A DNA stretch of 40,694 bases, from NCBI GenBank assembly GCA_022340185.1, contig JAJDOK010000085.1, forward strand, positions 1-40,694, given 5' to 3'. The stretch comes from Salaquimonas sp. GTDB taxonomy: Bacteria; Pseudomonadota; Alphaproteobacteria; Rhizobiales; Rhizobiaceae. Of this stretch, positions 34,432 through 40,694 are shown in pieces. The notes below the pieces were generated by a model that saw nothing but the letters and a program-made list of their open reading frames with translations, did not search any database and was not told the DNA's origin. Position numbers and translations under genes: made by a program. Each line of letters starts with the position of its first letter. Position 1 is the first letter of the stretch.

Positions 34432-35265
34432 CTACGCGTTCTCTCTCGACACGACATTGGCGTGCATCGCCTGGCCAAGAATGTCGGATGTTCTGCGGCA
34501 CAAGGCGCCATATTCCGGTGAGGTGCGGAAGGAATCGTCGCGCGGATAGGGCGCGTTGACATCGATTTCCTCAAAGACCCGCCCCGGCCGCGCCGCCATG
34601 ATCACGATGCGGCTGGACAGGAATACGCTCTCGAATACCGAATGGGTGACGAAGATCACCGTGAAGCGTTCCTGCTCCCACACCGAAAGCAAATCGTGGT
34701 TGAGCTGGAACCGCGTGATCTCGTCGAGCGCGGCGAAGGGTTCGTCCATCAGCAGGACACGCGGCCGCGTCACCAGTCCGCGTGCGATCGACACGCGCAT
34801 CTTCATGCCGCCCGACAATTCGCGCGGCATCGCCGTCTCGAAGCCCGTCAGGCCGACACGCTCCAGCATCTCGGCGACCTTGGGTTCGGCTTTCGCCCGG
34901 CTCACGCCCTGCAGCCGAAGCGGCAGCCAGACATTGTTGAAAACGGTGGCCCAGGGCATCAGCGTTGGCTCCTGGAAGACGAAGCCGATATCGTTCTTGC
35001 CCATGGCCGGGCCGCGCCAGTCGATCATGCCGGAAGTCGGTGTGGATAGCCCCGCGATCAGTCTCAGCGCGGTGGATTTGCCGCAGCCGGATGGACCGAG
35101 CAGGCTGAGAAAGTCACCCTGCCTGACCGTCAGGTTGACATTTTCCAGCGCCACAGTGCCATTGGCAAAGCCCTTGGCAACCGAGCGCAGATAAAGCTGA
35201 GGCTGGCCGGGGCGCATGATCGTGCCCCCCGGATTACTCACCTTTGCATCCACGGCCAACTCCAT
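34432..35265 (-). CDS. NMT1/SsuB-type ABC transporter ATPase
   Basis: A 277-residue ATPase with Walker A GPSGCGKST, FVFQEPTLMPWATVFNNV, signature LSGGMKMRVSIARGL, Walker B VLLMDEPFAALDE and VTHSVFESVFL. The C-terminus (from about residue 225) extends past the nucleotide domain, as is usual for this class. It lies 38 nt after the binding-protein gene. Confidence 0.94.
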   Translation of the reverse strand: MELAVDAKVSNPGGTIMRPGQPQLYLRSVAKGFANGTVALENVNLTVRQGDFLSLLGPSGCGKSTALRLIAGLSTPTSGMIDWRGPAMGKNDIGFVFQEPTLMPWATVFNNVWLPLRLQGVSRAKAEPKVAEMLERVGLTGFETAMPRELSGGMKMRVSIARGLVTRPRVLLMDEPFAALDEITRFQLNHDLLSVWEQERFTVIFVTHSVFESVFLSSRIVIMAARPGRVFEEIDVNAPYPRDDSFRTSPEYGALCRRTSDILGQAMHANVVSRENA

Positions 35266-35303
35266 CGCATGGTTCGCCTGTTTGGGCCCGCTGCGGCTTT
35301 GAC

Positions 35304-36305
35304 CTACTTTTTCAGATCCATGCCGACGCCCTTGTTGACGAAGTCGAGCGTGTAGGCCTTCTTGATGTCGATGCCTGCAGGCAGCACCTTCGCCTTGACC
35401 ATCTTGGCATAGAAATCGGCCATGCGCTCATCGGTCATCGCACCGATACCGAGCTTTTCGGTATCACCCGAATCGACGACGCCATGGTCCTTCAGCGCCT
35501 TGATCGAGAAGGCGATCTGCTCATCCGTCATTTCCGGATTGTCCTTCTTGATCGCCGCGTTGGCGGCCGAGTTGTCGCCGTAGAGATAGTTGTACCAGCC
35601 CTTGGCCGAACCATCGACGAAGCACTTCACCCAGTCGGGATGGTTGTCGATCGTATCCTGCATGGTCTCGATCGTCGTCGAATAGGTCGAAAAGCCGTAA
35701 TCGGCCAGCATGAAGATATTGGGCCTGAAGCCCCCCTGCGTTTCGACCGCGAAGGGTTCGGACGTCACATAGCCCTGCTGGACCGACTTGGCATCGGCGA
35801 TGAAGGGCGCCGGGTTGAACGTGTAGGGAATGCGCTTGTCGACGGGAAAACCGTAATCGGTGATCATCCATTGGTAATAGGTCTGGTAACCCTCGTCGGC
35901 GAGGATGAACTTTTCAGCCTTTTTCAGATCTTCCCAGGTGTCGAGACCCTCTCCGGGATGCGACATCAGCATCTGCGGCTCTTTCTGGAAATCGGCTGCG
36001 ACGACCTTGAGCGGGATATTCTGTTCGACGGCCGAGAACGCCTGCAGCATGTTGCCGCCCATGTAGAACTGGATCTTGCCGGCGAGCAGCAGCGGCCGTC
36101 CACTCACCTGCGGACCGCCCGGCATGATAGTCACGTCGAGGCCGCACGCGGCGTAGGTGCCGTCGGCGACCGCCTGGTAGTAGCCGCCATGTTCGGGCTC
36201 GGCCAGCCAGTTGGTGCCGAAGGTCACCTGATCCAGGGAAAAGGCCGGCTGCGCGGTACCTGCCAAAAGGGTGGCCGAAATCAGAAACAGAAGATTGCGC
36301 TTCAT
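35304..36305 (-). CDS. NMT1/THI5-like periplasmic binding protein
   Basis: A 333-residue secreted binding protein. Signal peptide MKRNLLFLISATLLAGTAQPAFS precedes mature LDQVTFGTNWLAEPEHGGYY. Family segments VAADFQKEPQMLMSHPGEG and YVTSEPFAVETQGGF match the NMT1/ThiY group, whose known ligands include formyl-aminopyrimidine, riboflavin precursors and other aromatic N-compounds. It is first in the ten-gene minus-strand run, and the divergent RidA-creatininase pair begins 247 bp away, so the shared gap holds both promoters. Confidence 0.94.
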   Translation of the reverse strand: MKRNLLFLISATLLAGTAQPAFSLDQVTFGTNWLAEPEHGGYYQAVADGTYAACGLDVTIMPGGPQVSGRPLLLAGKIQFYMGGNMLQAFSAVEQNIPLKVVAADFQKEPQMLMSHPGEGLDTWEDLKKAEKFILADEGYQTYYQWMITDYGFPVDKRIPYTFNPAPFIADAKSVQQGYVTSEPFAVETQGGFRPNIFMLADYGFSTYSTTIETMQDTIDNHPDWVKCFVDGSAKGWYNYLYGDNSAANAAIKKDNPEMTDEQIAFSIKALKDHGVVDSGDTEKLGIGAMTDERMADFYAKMVKAKVLPAGIDIKKAYTLDFVNKGVGMDLKK

Positions 36306-36552
36306 TTTCCTACCTGACTAACTGGCGCGGCCGGGACTGACCGCGCTTCTGATGATGATGCTGAACGAGCAAATTGCATGCCAGCGGAAAAGCCCGCAAA
36401 ACGGCCGGAAACGCCGAGATTCGTCCTCTCAAGGAGGAGGCAGCGCACCCTGGGCTGCCCATTTATTGCTCAACTTCGGAAAAATGCGCAGAAAATATGC
36501 GCTTTGCATAGCCCCTGTGCTCTACTAATTTCGGCTTTTTATGGAAGTCCAC
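36306..36552. promoter_or_regulatory. Divergent promoter region, importer operon versus ridA-creatininase
   Basis: A 247-bp gap. It contains an inverted repeat TATGC-N5-GCATA at 36496-36510 next to a direct repeat of ATGCGC (36484-36489 and 36497-36502). This block lies about 43-57 nt before the RidA start and is the best operator candidate. There is no regulator gene next to it. GAAAAAT and TATGC-rich DNA around 36480-36510 suggests a promoter, but I could not assign hexamers. Confidence 0.45.
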
Positions 36553-36936
36553 ATGTTCGATCATCTCAATCCGGAAACCATCCGGGCACCTTTCTCGCGC
36601 TATAGCCATGGCATTGCGGTGCCGCAGGGAAAACGCCTGGTTTTCTGCTCGGGCCAGCTCGGCATCACGAAGGGTGACGAAATACCCGAAGACACGGGCG
36701 AACAGGCCCGATTGTGCTTCGCCAATATCGAGGCGGTTCTCGCCGAGGCAGGCATGGGGCTTGCCAACATCGTGCGCATCAATGCCTATGTTACCGGCCG
36801 CGAGCATCTCGCACCCTACATGGAGGTGCGCAACGCCCTGTTCGGCGACCCCGGGCCGGCGTCGACGCTGATGATCGTTTCGGGCTTCGCTCGGCCCGAA
36901 TTCAAGGTCGAGATCGAGGTTGTCGCGGCCGGCTAG
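36553..36936 (+). CDS. RidA-family protein (enamine/imine deaminase)
   Basis: A 127-residue trimeric YjgF/YER057c/UK114-fold protein. The opening (MFDHLNPETIRAPFSRYSHG), SGQLGI and KVEIEVVAAG at the end are characteristic; ARPEFKVEIE holds the family Arg that binds the substrate carboxylate. Such proteins hydrolyse reactive enamine/imine or carbamoyl intermediates. ATG at 36541 is possible, but GGAAG (36543-36547) is 5 nt before 36553. It is followed by the creatininase gene 41 nt later. Its role here would be to clear imine products from amidohydrolase or oxidase chemistry. Confidence 0.92.
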   Translation: MFDHLNPETIRAPFSRYSHGIAVPQGKRLVFCSGQLGITKGDEIPEDTGEQARLCFANIEAVLAEAGMGLANIVRINAYVTGREHLAPYMEVRNALFGDPGPASTLMIVSGFARPEFKVEIEVVAAG

Positions 36937-36977
36937 GCGGCCGGACAATCGGGCGTATTCCACAAGGAGAGCTATAC

Positions 36978-37787
36978 GTGACACGCAGAATCTGGTGGGG
37001 CGATTTTCATACGACCGAGTTCGAAGGACTCGATCCCGATCGCGTGATTGCGGTGCTGCCGCTTGCGGCAATCGAGCAGCATGGCCCGCATCTGCCGGTC
37101 TCCACCGACACCTCAATCATGAACGGCATGATCGAGACGGTAGCGAAAATGCTGCCCCCCGAACCTTCTGGCGATCTCGACATACGTTTCCTGCCGGTCC
37201 AGGCGGTCGGCAAGTCGAACGAGCATCTGGCCTTTCCCGGCACGTTGACCATCCCTGCCACCGTGCTGATCGAATACTGGTGTGAGCTTGGCGCCTCGGT
37301 CGCCCGCGCCGGCATCCGCAAGCTGGTGCTGGTCAATTCGCATGGCGGCAATGAGGAAATCATGGGCATCGTCGCGCGCGAACTGCGCGTGCGCCACGCC
37401 ATGATGGTGGTGAAATCCTCCTGGATGCGCTTCGGCGTGCCCGACGGCCTCTATGGCGAGATCGAATCGAAATACGGCATCCACGGCGGCGATCGCGAGA
37501 CTTCGCTGATGCTGCATTTCCGTCCCGACCTAGTCGATATGGACAGAGCCGAAAACTTTGAATCCCGCGTCGTCGAGGCCGAAAAGGCGTTCAAACACCT
37601 CAAACATACCGGCACGCACGCCTTCGCCTGGATGTCGGGCGATCTCAACCCTGCCGGTACGGTCGGCGAGGCGGCGATGGCCACCGCCGACAAGGGCTGG
37701 GCGACCGCCGAACATCAGGCCGCCGGTTTCGTCGAGCTTCTGGCCGATCTCCGCAAGGCGAGACTGACCGACTGGATCAGGGATTGA
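36978..37787 (+). CDS. Creatininase-family metal-dependent amidohydrolase
   Basis: A 269-residue protein starting GTG at 36978, with AAGGAGA 7 nt upstream. Family metal ligands are visible: Glu33, His35 and His38 in IEQHGPHLP, Asp44, SHGGN and GDRETS. The family opens cyclic amides such as creatinine, hydantoins or dihydropyrimidine-like rings. Context (NMT1 importer, cytosine-deaminase-type enzyme, RidA) supports a role in N-heterocycle breakdown. It follows RidA by 41 nt. Other members act in mycofactocin or FAPy-type pathways, so substrate naming needs experiment. Confidence 0.93.
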   Translation: MTRRIWWGDFHTTEFEGLDPDRVIAVLPLAAIEQHGPHLPVSTDTSIMNGMIETVAKMLPPEPSGDLDIRFLPVQAVGKSNEHLAFPGTLTIPATVLIEYWCELGASVARAGIRKLVLVNSHGGNEEIMGIVARELRVRHAMMVVKSSWMRFGVPDGLYGEIESKYGIHGGDRETSLMLHFRPDLVDMDRAENFESRVVEAEKAFKHLKHTGTHAFAWMSGDLNPAGTVGEAAMATADKGWATAEHQAAGFVELLADLRKARLTDWIRD

Positions 37788-37992
37788 ACGTTGTCCGGGT
37801 CGGGAATGCATCCTTTTTGGTACTCCCGATGATTTGAATTGACGAAAAGATTTGCCGGATGTTCATGATTTCGGGCCAGTAATCTCGCCATGCGCCGGCT
37901 TTTTGTTTGCCGGCATTTGACTTGATGTGGTCTCGGGCGTTATTTTTGGACAACCGGGGGCCAGTTAGTATTGCGTAACAAGGGCGGGTAAG

Positions 37993-38679
37993 ATGCGCAG
38001 ATCCTTTGCAGGCATATTTGTCGGTGCAGTCTTTGCGGCCGCAGCGGCTTTCATGGTGTCCGGCTGTTCGGAGACCGCAAGTTCAACATCCGCGGCGGGT
38101 CTCGCCCGTCCTGACCATACCCAATACCGCTATACCGGCGAGGTCTATCTTCTGCGCGGGCTGGCCAATGTCTTCTCGACCGGCCTCGACGTGATGAACG
38201 ACAAGTTCCATGCGCGCGGTGTCAATTCCAAGGTCGACAACCACGCCGTCTGGCGGAACTGGGCCGACGACATCATCGCCCGCGACAAGGCGGGCAAGGT
38301 TTCCTATCCGATCATCATCATGGGTCATTCGCTGGGCGCCAACGCGACCATGGAGATGGCGCGCTATCTTGGCGATCGCGGCATCCACGTTTCCTATGCG
38401 GTGTCCTTCGATCCGACGATTACCGGGGAACCGGGAGCGAATGTCGACGAGGCAATCAACTTCTATCTGCCGAATGGCAAGAAGGGCAAGGACGCCAACA
38501 TTATTGTCGAGGGAACGGGATTCACCGGCAAACTCTATAATGTCGATGTTTCCGGCGTCGAGGGCATGAACCACTTCAACATCGAGAAGAACCCGGAGCT
38601 ACAGGTCAAGGTGATGACCAAGACCATGGGCTTGTTGGGTACTTCGGTGCCGCCGACCAAGCCCGGCGACAATCGCTAA
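37993..38679 (+). CDS. Lipoprotein-like alpha/beta-hydrolase
   Basis: A 228-residue exported protein. The N-terminus (MRRSFAGIFVGAVFAAAAAFMV) leads to a lipobox-like VSGC, so residue 25 Cys may be lipidated. The mature part has a nucleophile-elbow motif GHSLGA (near residue 112) and an Asp/His pair typical of alpha/beta hydrolases (SFDPTITGEPG and GMNHFNI). The family resembles thioesterase/lipase-like proteins, without a firm substrate. It has its own 205-bp upstream gap and a possible terminator overlapping the end of msrQ. Confidence 0.85.
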   Translation: MRRSFAGIFVGAVFAAAAAFMVSGCSETASSTSAAGLARPDHTQYRYTGEVYLLRGLANVFSTGLDVMNDKFHARGVNSKVDNHAVWRNWADDIIARDKAGKVSYPIIIMGHSLGANATMEMARYLGDRGIHVSYAVSFDPTITGEPGANVDEAINFYLPNGKKGKDANIIVEGTGFTGKLYNVDVSGVEGMNHFNIEKNPELQVKVMTKTMGLLGTSVPPTKPGDNR

Positions 38680-38705
38680 AGCGTTCAGGCTTGACGTAAA
38701 ATCAT

Positions 38706-39377
38706 TCAGGCGCGCGCGGTGCTCACATTGCGCGCGTTTGATTTTTCCCTGGTCCTGCGGCGACCCGAACTGCCGCGCGGCACGAGCCGCAGGCCGAGCA
38801 GGAGAGCCATCAGCGCCGCATAGGCGAGCGGCCCGGCCGTCCAGCTTTTGACGAGCCACAGATAGTGCAGCACCATCAGCACGCCGGCCGGATAGGCGAG
38901 CCGGTGCAGATTGCGCCATGCCATCGCACCGAGCCGGCGCACCGAAAGATCGTTGGAGGTGATCGCCATCGGCACCAGTGCGACAAACGCCGTCATGCCG
39001 AAGATGATATAGGGCCGTTTCAGGATGTCGCGGGCGATGGCTAACCAGTAGAATTGCTGGTCGAGCACGATATAGACCGTCAGATGTGCCAGTACGTACC
39101 AGAACACCGTCAGGCCAAGCATGCGGCGGAAGCGCAACAGCCTGATGCCCGGCCAGCGCATCAGCGGCGTCACCGCCAGTGTCGCCAGCATGAAGCGCAG
39201 CGCCCACAGGCCGAGCCCCTGTTCCAGCGCGCGCATCGGATCGGCGCCGAGCTGGCCGGCGAGCGCCTGGTAGAAAGTCCAGAGCCCTGGCACCAGCGCG
39301 ACGAAATAGAGCGGCAGCACCGGCACGCGCTTGAGCGCGCCGTTCAGGCGATCAACCAATTTCGAGATGGCGGACAT
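38706..39377 (-). CDS. msrQ: MsrQ heme-binding membrane subunit of MsrPQ methionine sulfoxide reductase
   Basis: A 223-residue inner-membrane protein of the YedZ family with about six helices that carries b-type heme and electrons from the quinol/flavin pool to periplasmic MsrP. Helices include LPLYFVALVPGLWTFYQALA and LGLTVFWYVLAHLTVYIVLD, where His residues are likely heme ligands; MVLHYLWLVKSW gives another. It starts 3 nt after msrP, so the two are coupled. Confidence 0.95.
   Translation of the reverse strand: MSAISKLVDRLNGALKRVPVLPLYFVALVPGLWTFYQALAGQLGADPMRALEQGLGLWALRFMLATLAVTPLMRWPGIRLLRFRRMLGLTVFWYVLAHLTVYIVLDQQFYWLAIARDILKRPYIIFGMTAFVALVPMAITSNDLSVRRLGAMAWRNLHRLAYPAGVLMVLHYLWLVKSWTAGPLAYAALMALLLGLRLVPRGSSGRRRTREKSNARNVSTARA
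38710..38746 (+). terminator. Possible terminator of the alpha/beta-hydrolase gene
   Basis: Arms CGCGCGC (38711-38717) and GCGCGCG (38730-38736) with a 12-nt loop, followed by TTTGATTTTT. It lies 30 nt after the hydrolase stop and inside the 3' end of the convergent msrQ, so the same DNA also encodes the MsrQ C-terminus. Confidence 0.4.
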
Positions 39378-39380
39378 GAC

Positions 39381-40316
39381 TCAGAAATACTTCTTCAGAT
39401 CCATGCCGGTGTAAAGGCTGGCAACTTCGTCTTCGTAGCCGTTGAACATCAGCGTCGGCTGACGTTGGGACAGCAATCCGCCGCCGATCGGCCGCTCGGT
39501 CGCCTGGCTCCAGCGCGGATGGTCGACATTCGGATTGACGTTCGAATAGAAGCCGTATTCGTTTGACGCCGCCTTGTTCCAGGTCGTCGGCGGTTCCTTC
39601 TCGGTCAGCGTGATGCGCACGATCGACTTGATCGACTTGAAGCCGTATTTCCACGGCACCACCAAGCGCAGCGGCGCGCCGTTCTGGTTCGGCAGTTCCT
39701 CGCCATAGAGCCCCGTCGCCAGGATGGTCAGCGGATGCATCGCTTCATCGAGGCGAAGCCCCTCGACATAGGGCCAGTCGAGCGGCTGGAAGAAGCCCTT
39801 CTGACCGGGCATTTCATCCGGGCGCACCAGCGTTTCGAAGGCGACATATTTCGCGCTGCCGAGCGGCTCGACCTTGGTCAGCAGATCGGAGAGCTGGAAG
39901 CCGACCCACGGGATGACCATCGACCAGGCTTCGACGCAGCGGTGCCGGTAGGTGCGGTCTTCCTGTACCTTCGGCACGATGTCTTCCAGCGCCAGCGTGC
40001 CGGGTTTCGCAACCAGCCCGTCGACCTTGACGCTCCACGGCGATGTCGTCAGCGAGCCGGCATTTTCCGACGGGTCGGCCTTGCCGGTGCCGAATTCGTA
40101 GAAATTGTTGTAGCTGGTAATGTATTCCTCCGCCGTCGGCTTCAGGTCGGCACCATATTTCGACGGTTTCGTCTCCAGCTTCGCCCATGCGTGGCCGGGC
40201 AGCATGCCGGCCGCGAACGCCGCGCCCGCACCCGCCATCAGGCTGCGGCGGTTGAGATAAACCGATTTCGGCGTGATCTCGGACGAAGGGATTTTGTGGA
40301 CCGGTCGATAGGCCAT
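39381..40316 (-). CDS. msrP: MsrP molybdopterin-containing catalytic subunit (YedY)
   Basis: A 311-residue periplasmic protein that reduces methionine sulfoxide in damaged exported proteins. The Tat signal is [20 protein letters not shown] (RR at 23-24). The Mo-coordinating Cys is in [18 protein letters not shown]. The C-terminal pattern [17 protein letters not shown] is typical. The frame extends to 40376, but MAYRPVHKI at 40316 is the family start. It is followed by msrQ 3 nt later. Confidence 0.96.
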   Translation of the reverse strand: MAYRPVHKIPSSEITPKSVYLNRRSLMAGAGAAFAAGMLPGHAWAKLETKPSKYGADLKPTAEEYITSYNNFYEFGTGKADPSENAGSLTTSPWSVKVDGLVAKPGTLALEDIVPKVQEDRTYRHRCVEAWSMVIPWVGFQLSDLLTKVEPLGSAKYVAFETLVRPDEMPGQKGFFQPLDWPYVEGLRLDEAMHPLTILATGLYGEELPNQNGAPLRLVVPWKYGFKSIKSIVRITLTEKEPPTTWNKAASNEYGFYSNVNPNVDHPRWSQATERPIGGGLLSQRQPTLMFNGYEDEVASLYTGMDLKKYF

Positions 40317-40430
40317 GATTTCTCTCGCGGCGCGTTGCGTTGCGCTATGTATAGGTTTGCCGGTGCCGCCAAACAAATCAAACGCCGGTCACAAGCGTGT
40401 CAACGGCCCGGGAGCGGGAGCCGGCTGAAC

Positions 40431-40694
40431 CTAGTCCTCGCGCACCCGCCCGCGCATCTTCTTCACCGCCGAACGTCCCGCCTTCCTCTTCAGCCGCCTT
40501 TCGACCGCACCCTTGGAAGGCTTCGTCTTTCGCCGTTTCGGCGGTGGCGGCTTCGACGCCTCCTCCACGAATGCGGCGAGCCGGGCGCGTGCGTCCTCCC
40601 GGTTCTGCATCTGTGTGCGGAAGCGCGCCGCCTCGACGATCAGTTCGCCGGCATCGGTCATCAGATGGCTGGCGATCTTCTTCAGCCGCTCCTT
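40431..40694 (-). CDS. arfB: ArfB (YaeJ) ribosome-rescue peptidyl-tRNA hydrolase, C-terminal part
   Basis: Only 87 codons of this minus-strand gene are in the window; its 5' part, with the GGQ catalytic domain, lies past the right edge. Visible are ERLKKIASHLMTDAGELIVE, the QNREDARARL stretch and the Lys/Arg-rich tail (SKGAVERRLKRKAGRSAVKK) that enters the empty mRNA channel of stalled ribosomes. It ends 114 nt before msrP, on the same strand. Confidence 0.93.
   Translation of the reverse strand, partial: KERLKKIASHLMTDAGELIVEAARFRTQMQNREDARARLAAFVEEASKPPPPKRRKTKPSKGAVERRLKRKAGRSAVKKMRGRVRED

Noticed and set aside
37876..37920. GCCGGC-N9-GCCGGC as a terminator after the creatininase gene
   Set aside because: The arms are only 6 bp and self-complementary, and the T-run is in the loop, not after the stem.

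Overview
The window reads as chromosomal DNA of an alphaproteobacterium of the order Hyphomicrobiales (Rhizobiales), probably near Phyllobacteriaceae/Mesorhizobium. This rests on high GC, a rhizobial-type GroEL with a CIRCE operator, paired short transglutaminase-like proteins, a RIME-like intergenic palindrome, msrPQ next to arfB, and many tightly packed ABC uptake operons for unusual carbon and nitrogen sources. The genus is an inference. No tRNA, rRNA, CRISPR array or prophage was seen.

Left part (1-6930): stress and housekeeping genes. A cold-shock protein gene ends in a clear intrinsic terminator and is followed by a small basic-protein ORF. The groES-groEL operon on the minus strand has a CIRCE element 57 nt upstream of groES and a small membrane protein gene downstream. 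Two transglutaminase-like genes are divergent; one has Cys where the catalytic His is expected. Small rhizobial ORFs follow. One of them (MAKGQQ type) is cut by an IS3-type remnant whose transposase has lost the segment carrying its catalytic Glu.

Polyol or sugar-acid operon (6978-13447): on the minus strand, CUT2 permease, ATPase and periplasmic binding protein, then a zinc alcohol dehydrogenase and a mannitol/mannonate-type dehydrogenase. A GntR regulator with two winged-helix domains is divergent.

Aldehyde and branched-chain-type uptake operon (13843-23994): an AraC regulator is divergent from ALDH, LivK, LivH, LivM, LivG, LivF and a second ALDH. Aldehyde dehydrogenases at both ends suggest an aldehyde-yielding substrate, perhaps aromatic, rather than plain amino acids. 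Two oddities stand out. The LivF-type ATPase has a repetitive, basic tail of about 400 residues, which is the most novel object in the window. The first ALDH has Gly where the second has the general-base Glu.

Right part (24089-40694): a small secreted protein, a diheme cytochrome c, then a compact ten-gene minus-strand run (36305 down to 25281). It encodes an NMT1-type ABC importer, a cytosine-deaminase-type amidohydrolase, an FAD oxidoreductase, two paralogous NAD(P)H-quinone-reductase-like flavoproteins and a three-part MacAB/Dev-like exporter. A RidA and creatininase pair is divergent from it. Together these look like import, ring opening or deamination, oxidation and export for an N-heterocycle such as creatinine or a pyrimidine. 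A lipoprotein-like alpha/beta hydrolase, msrQ, msrP and the C-terminal part of arfB close the window.
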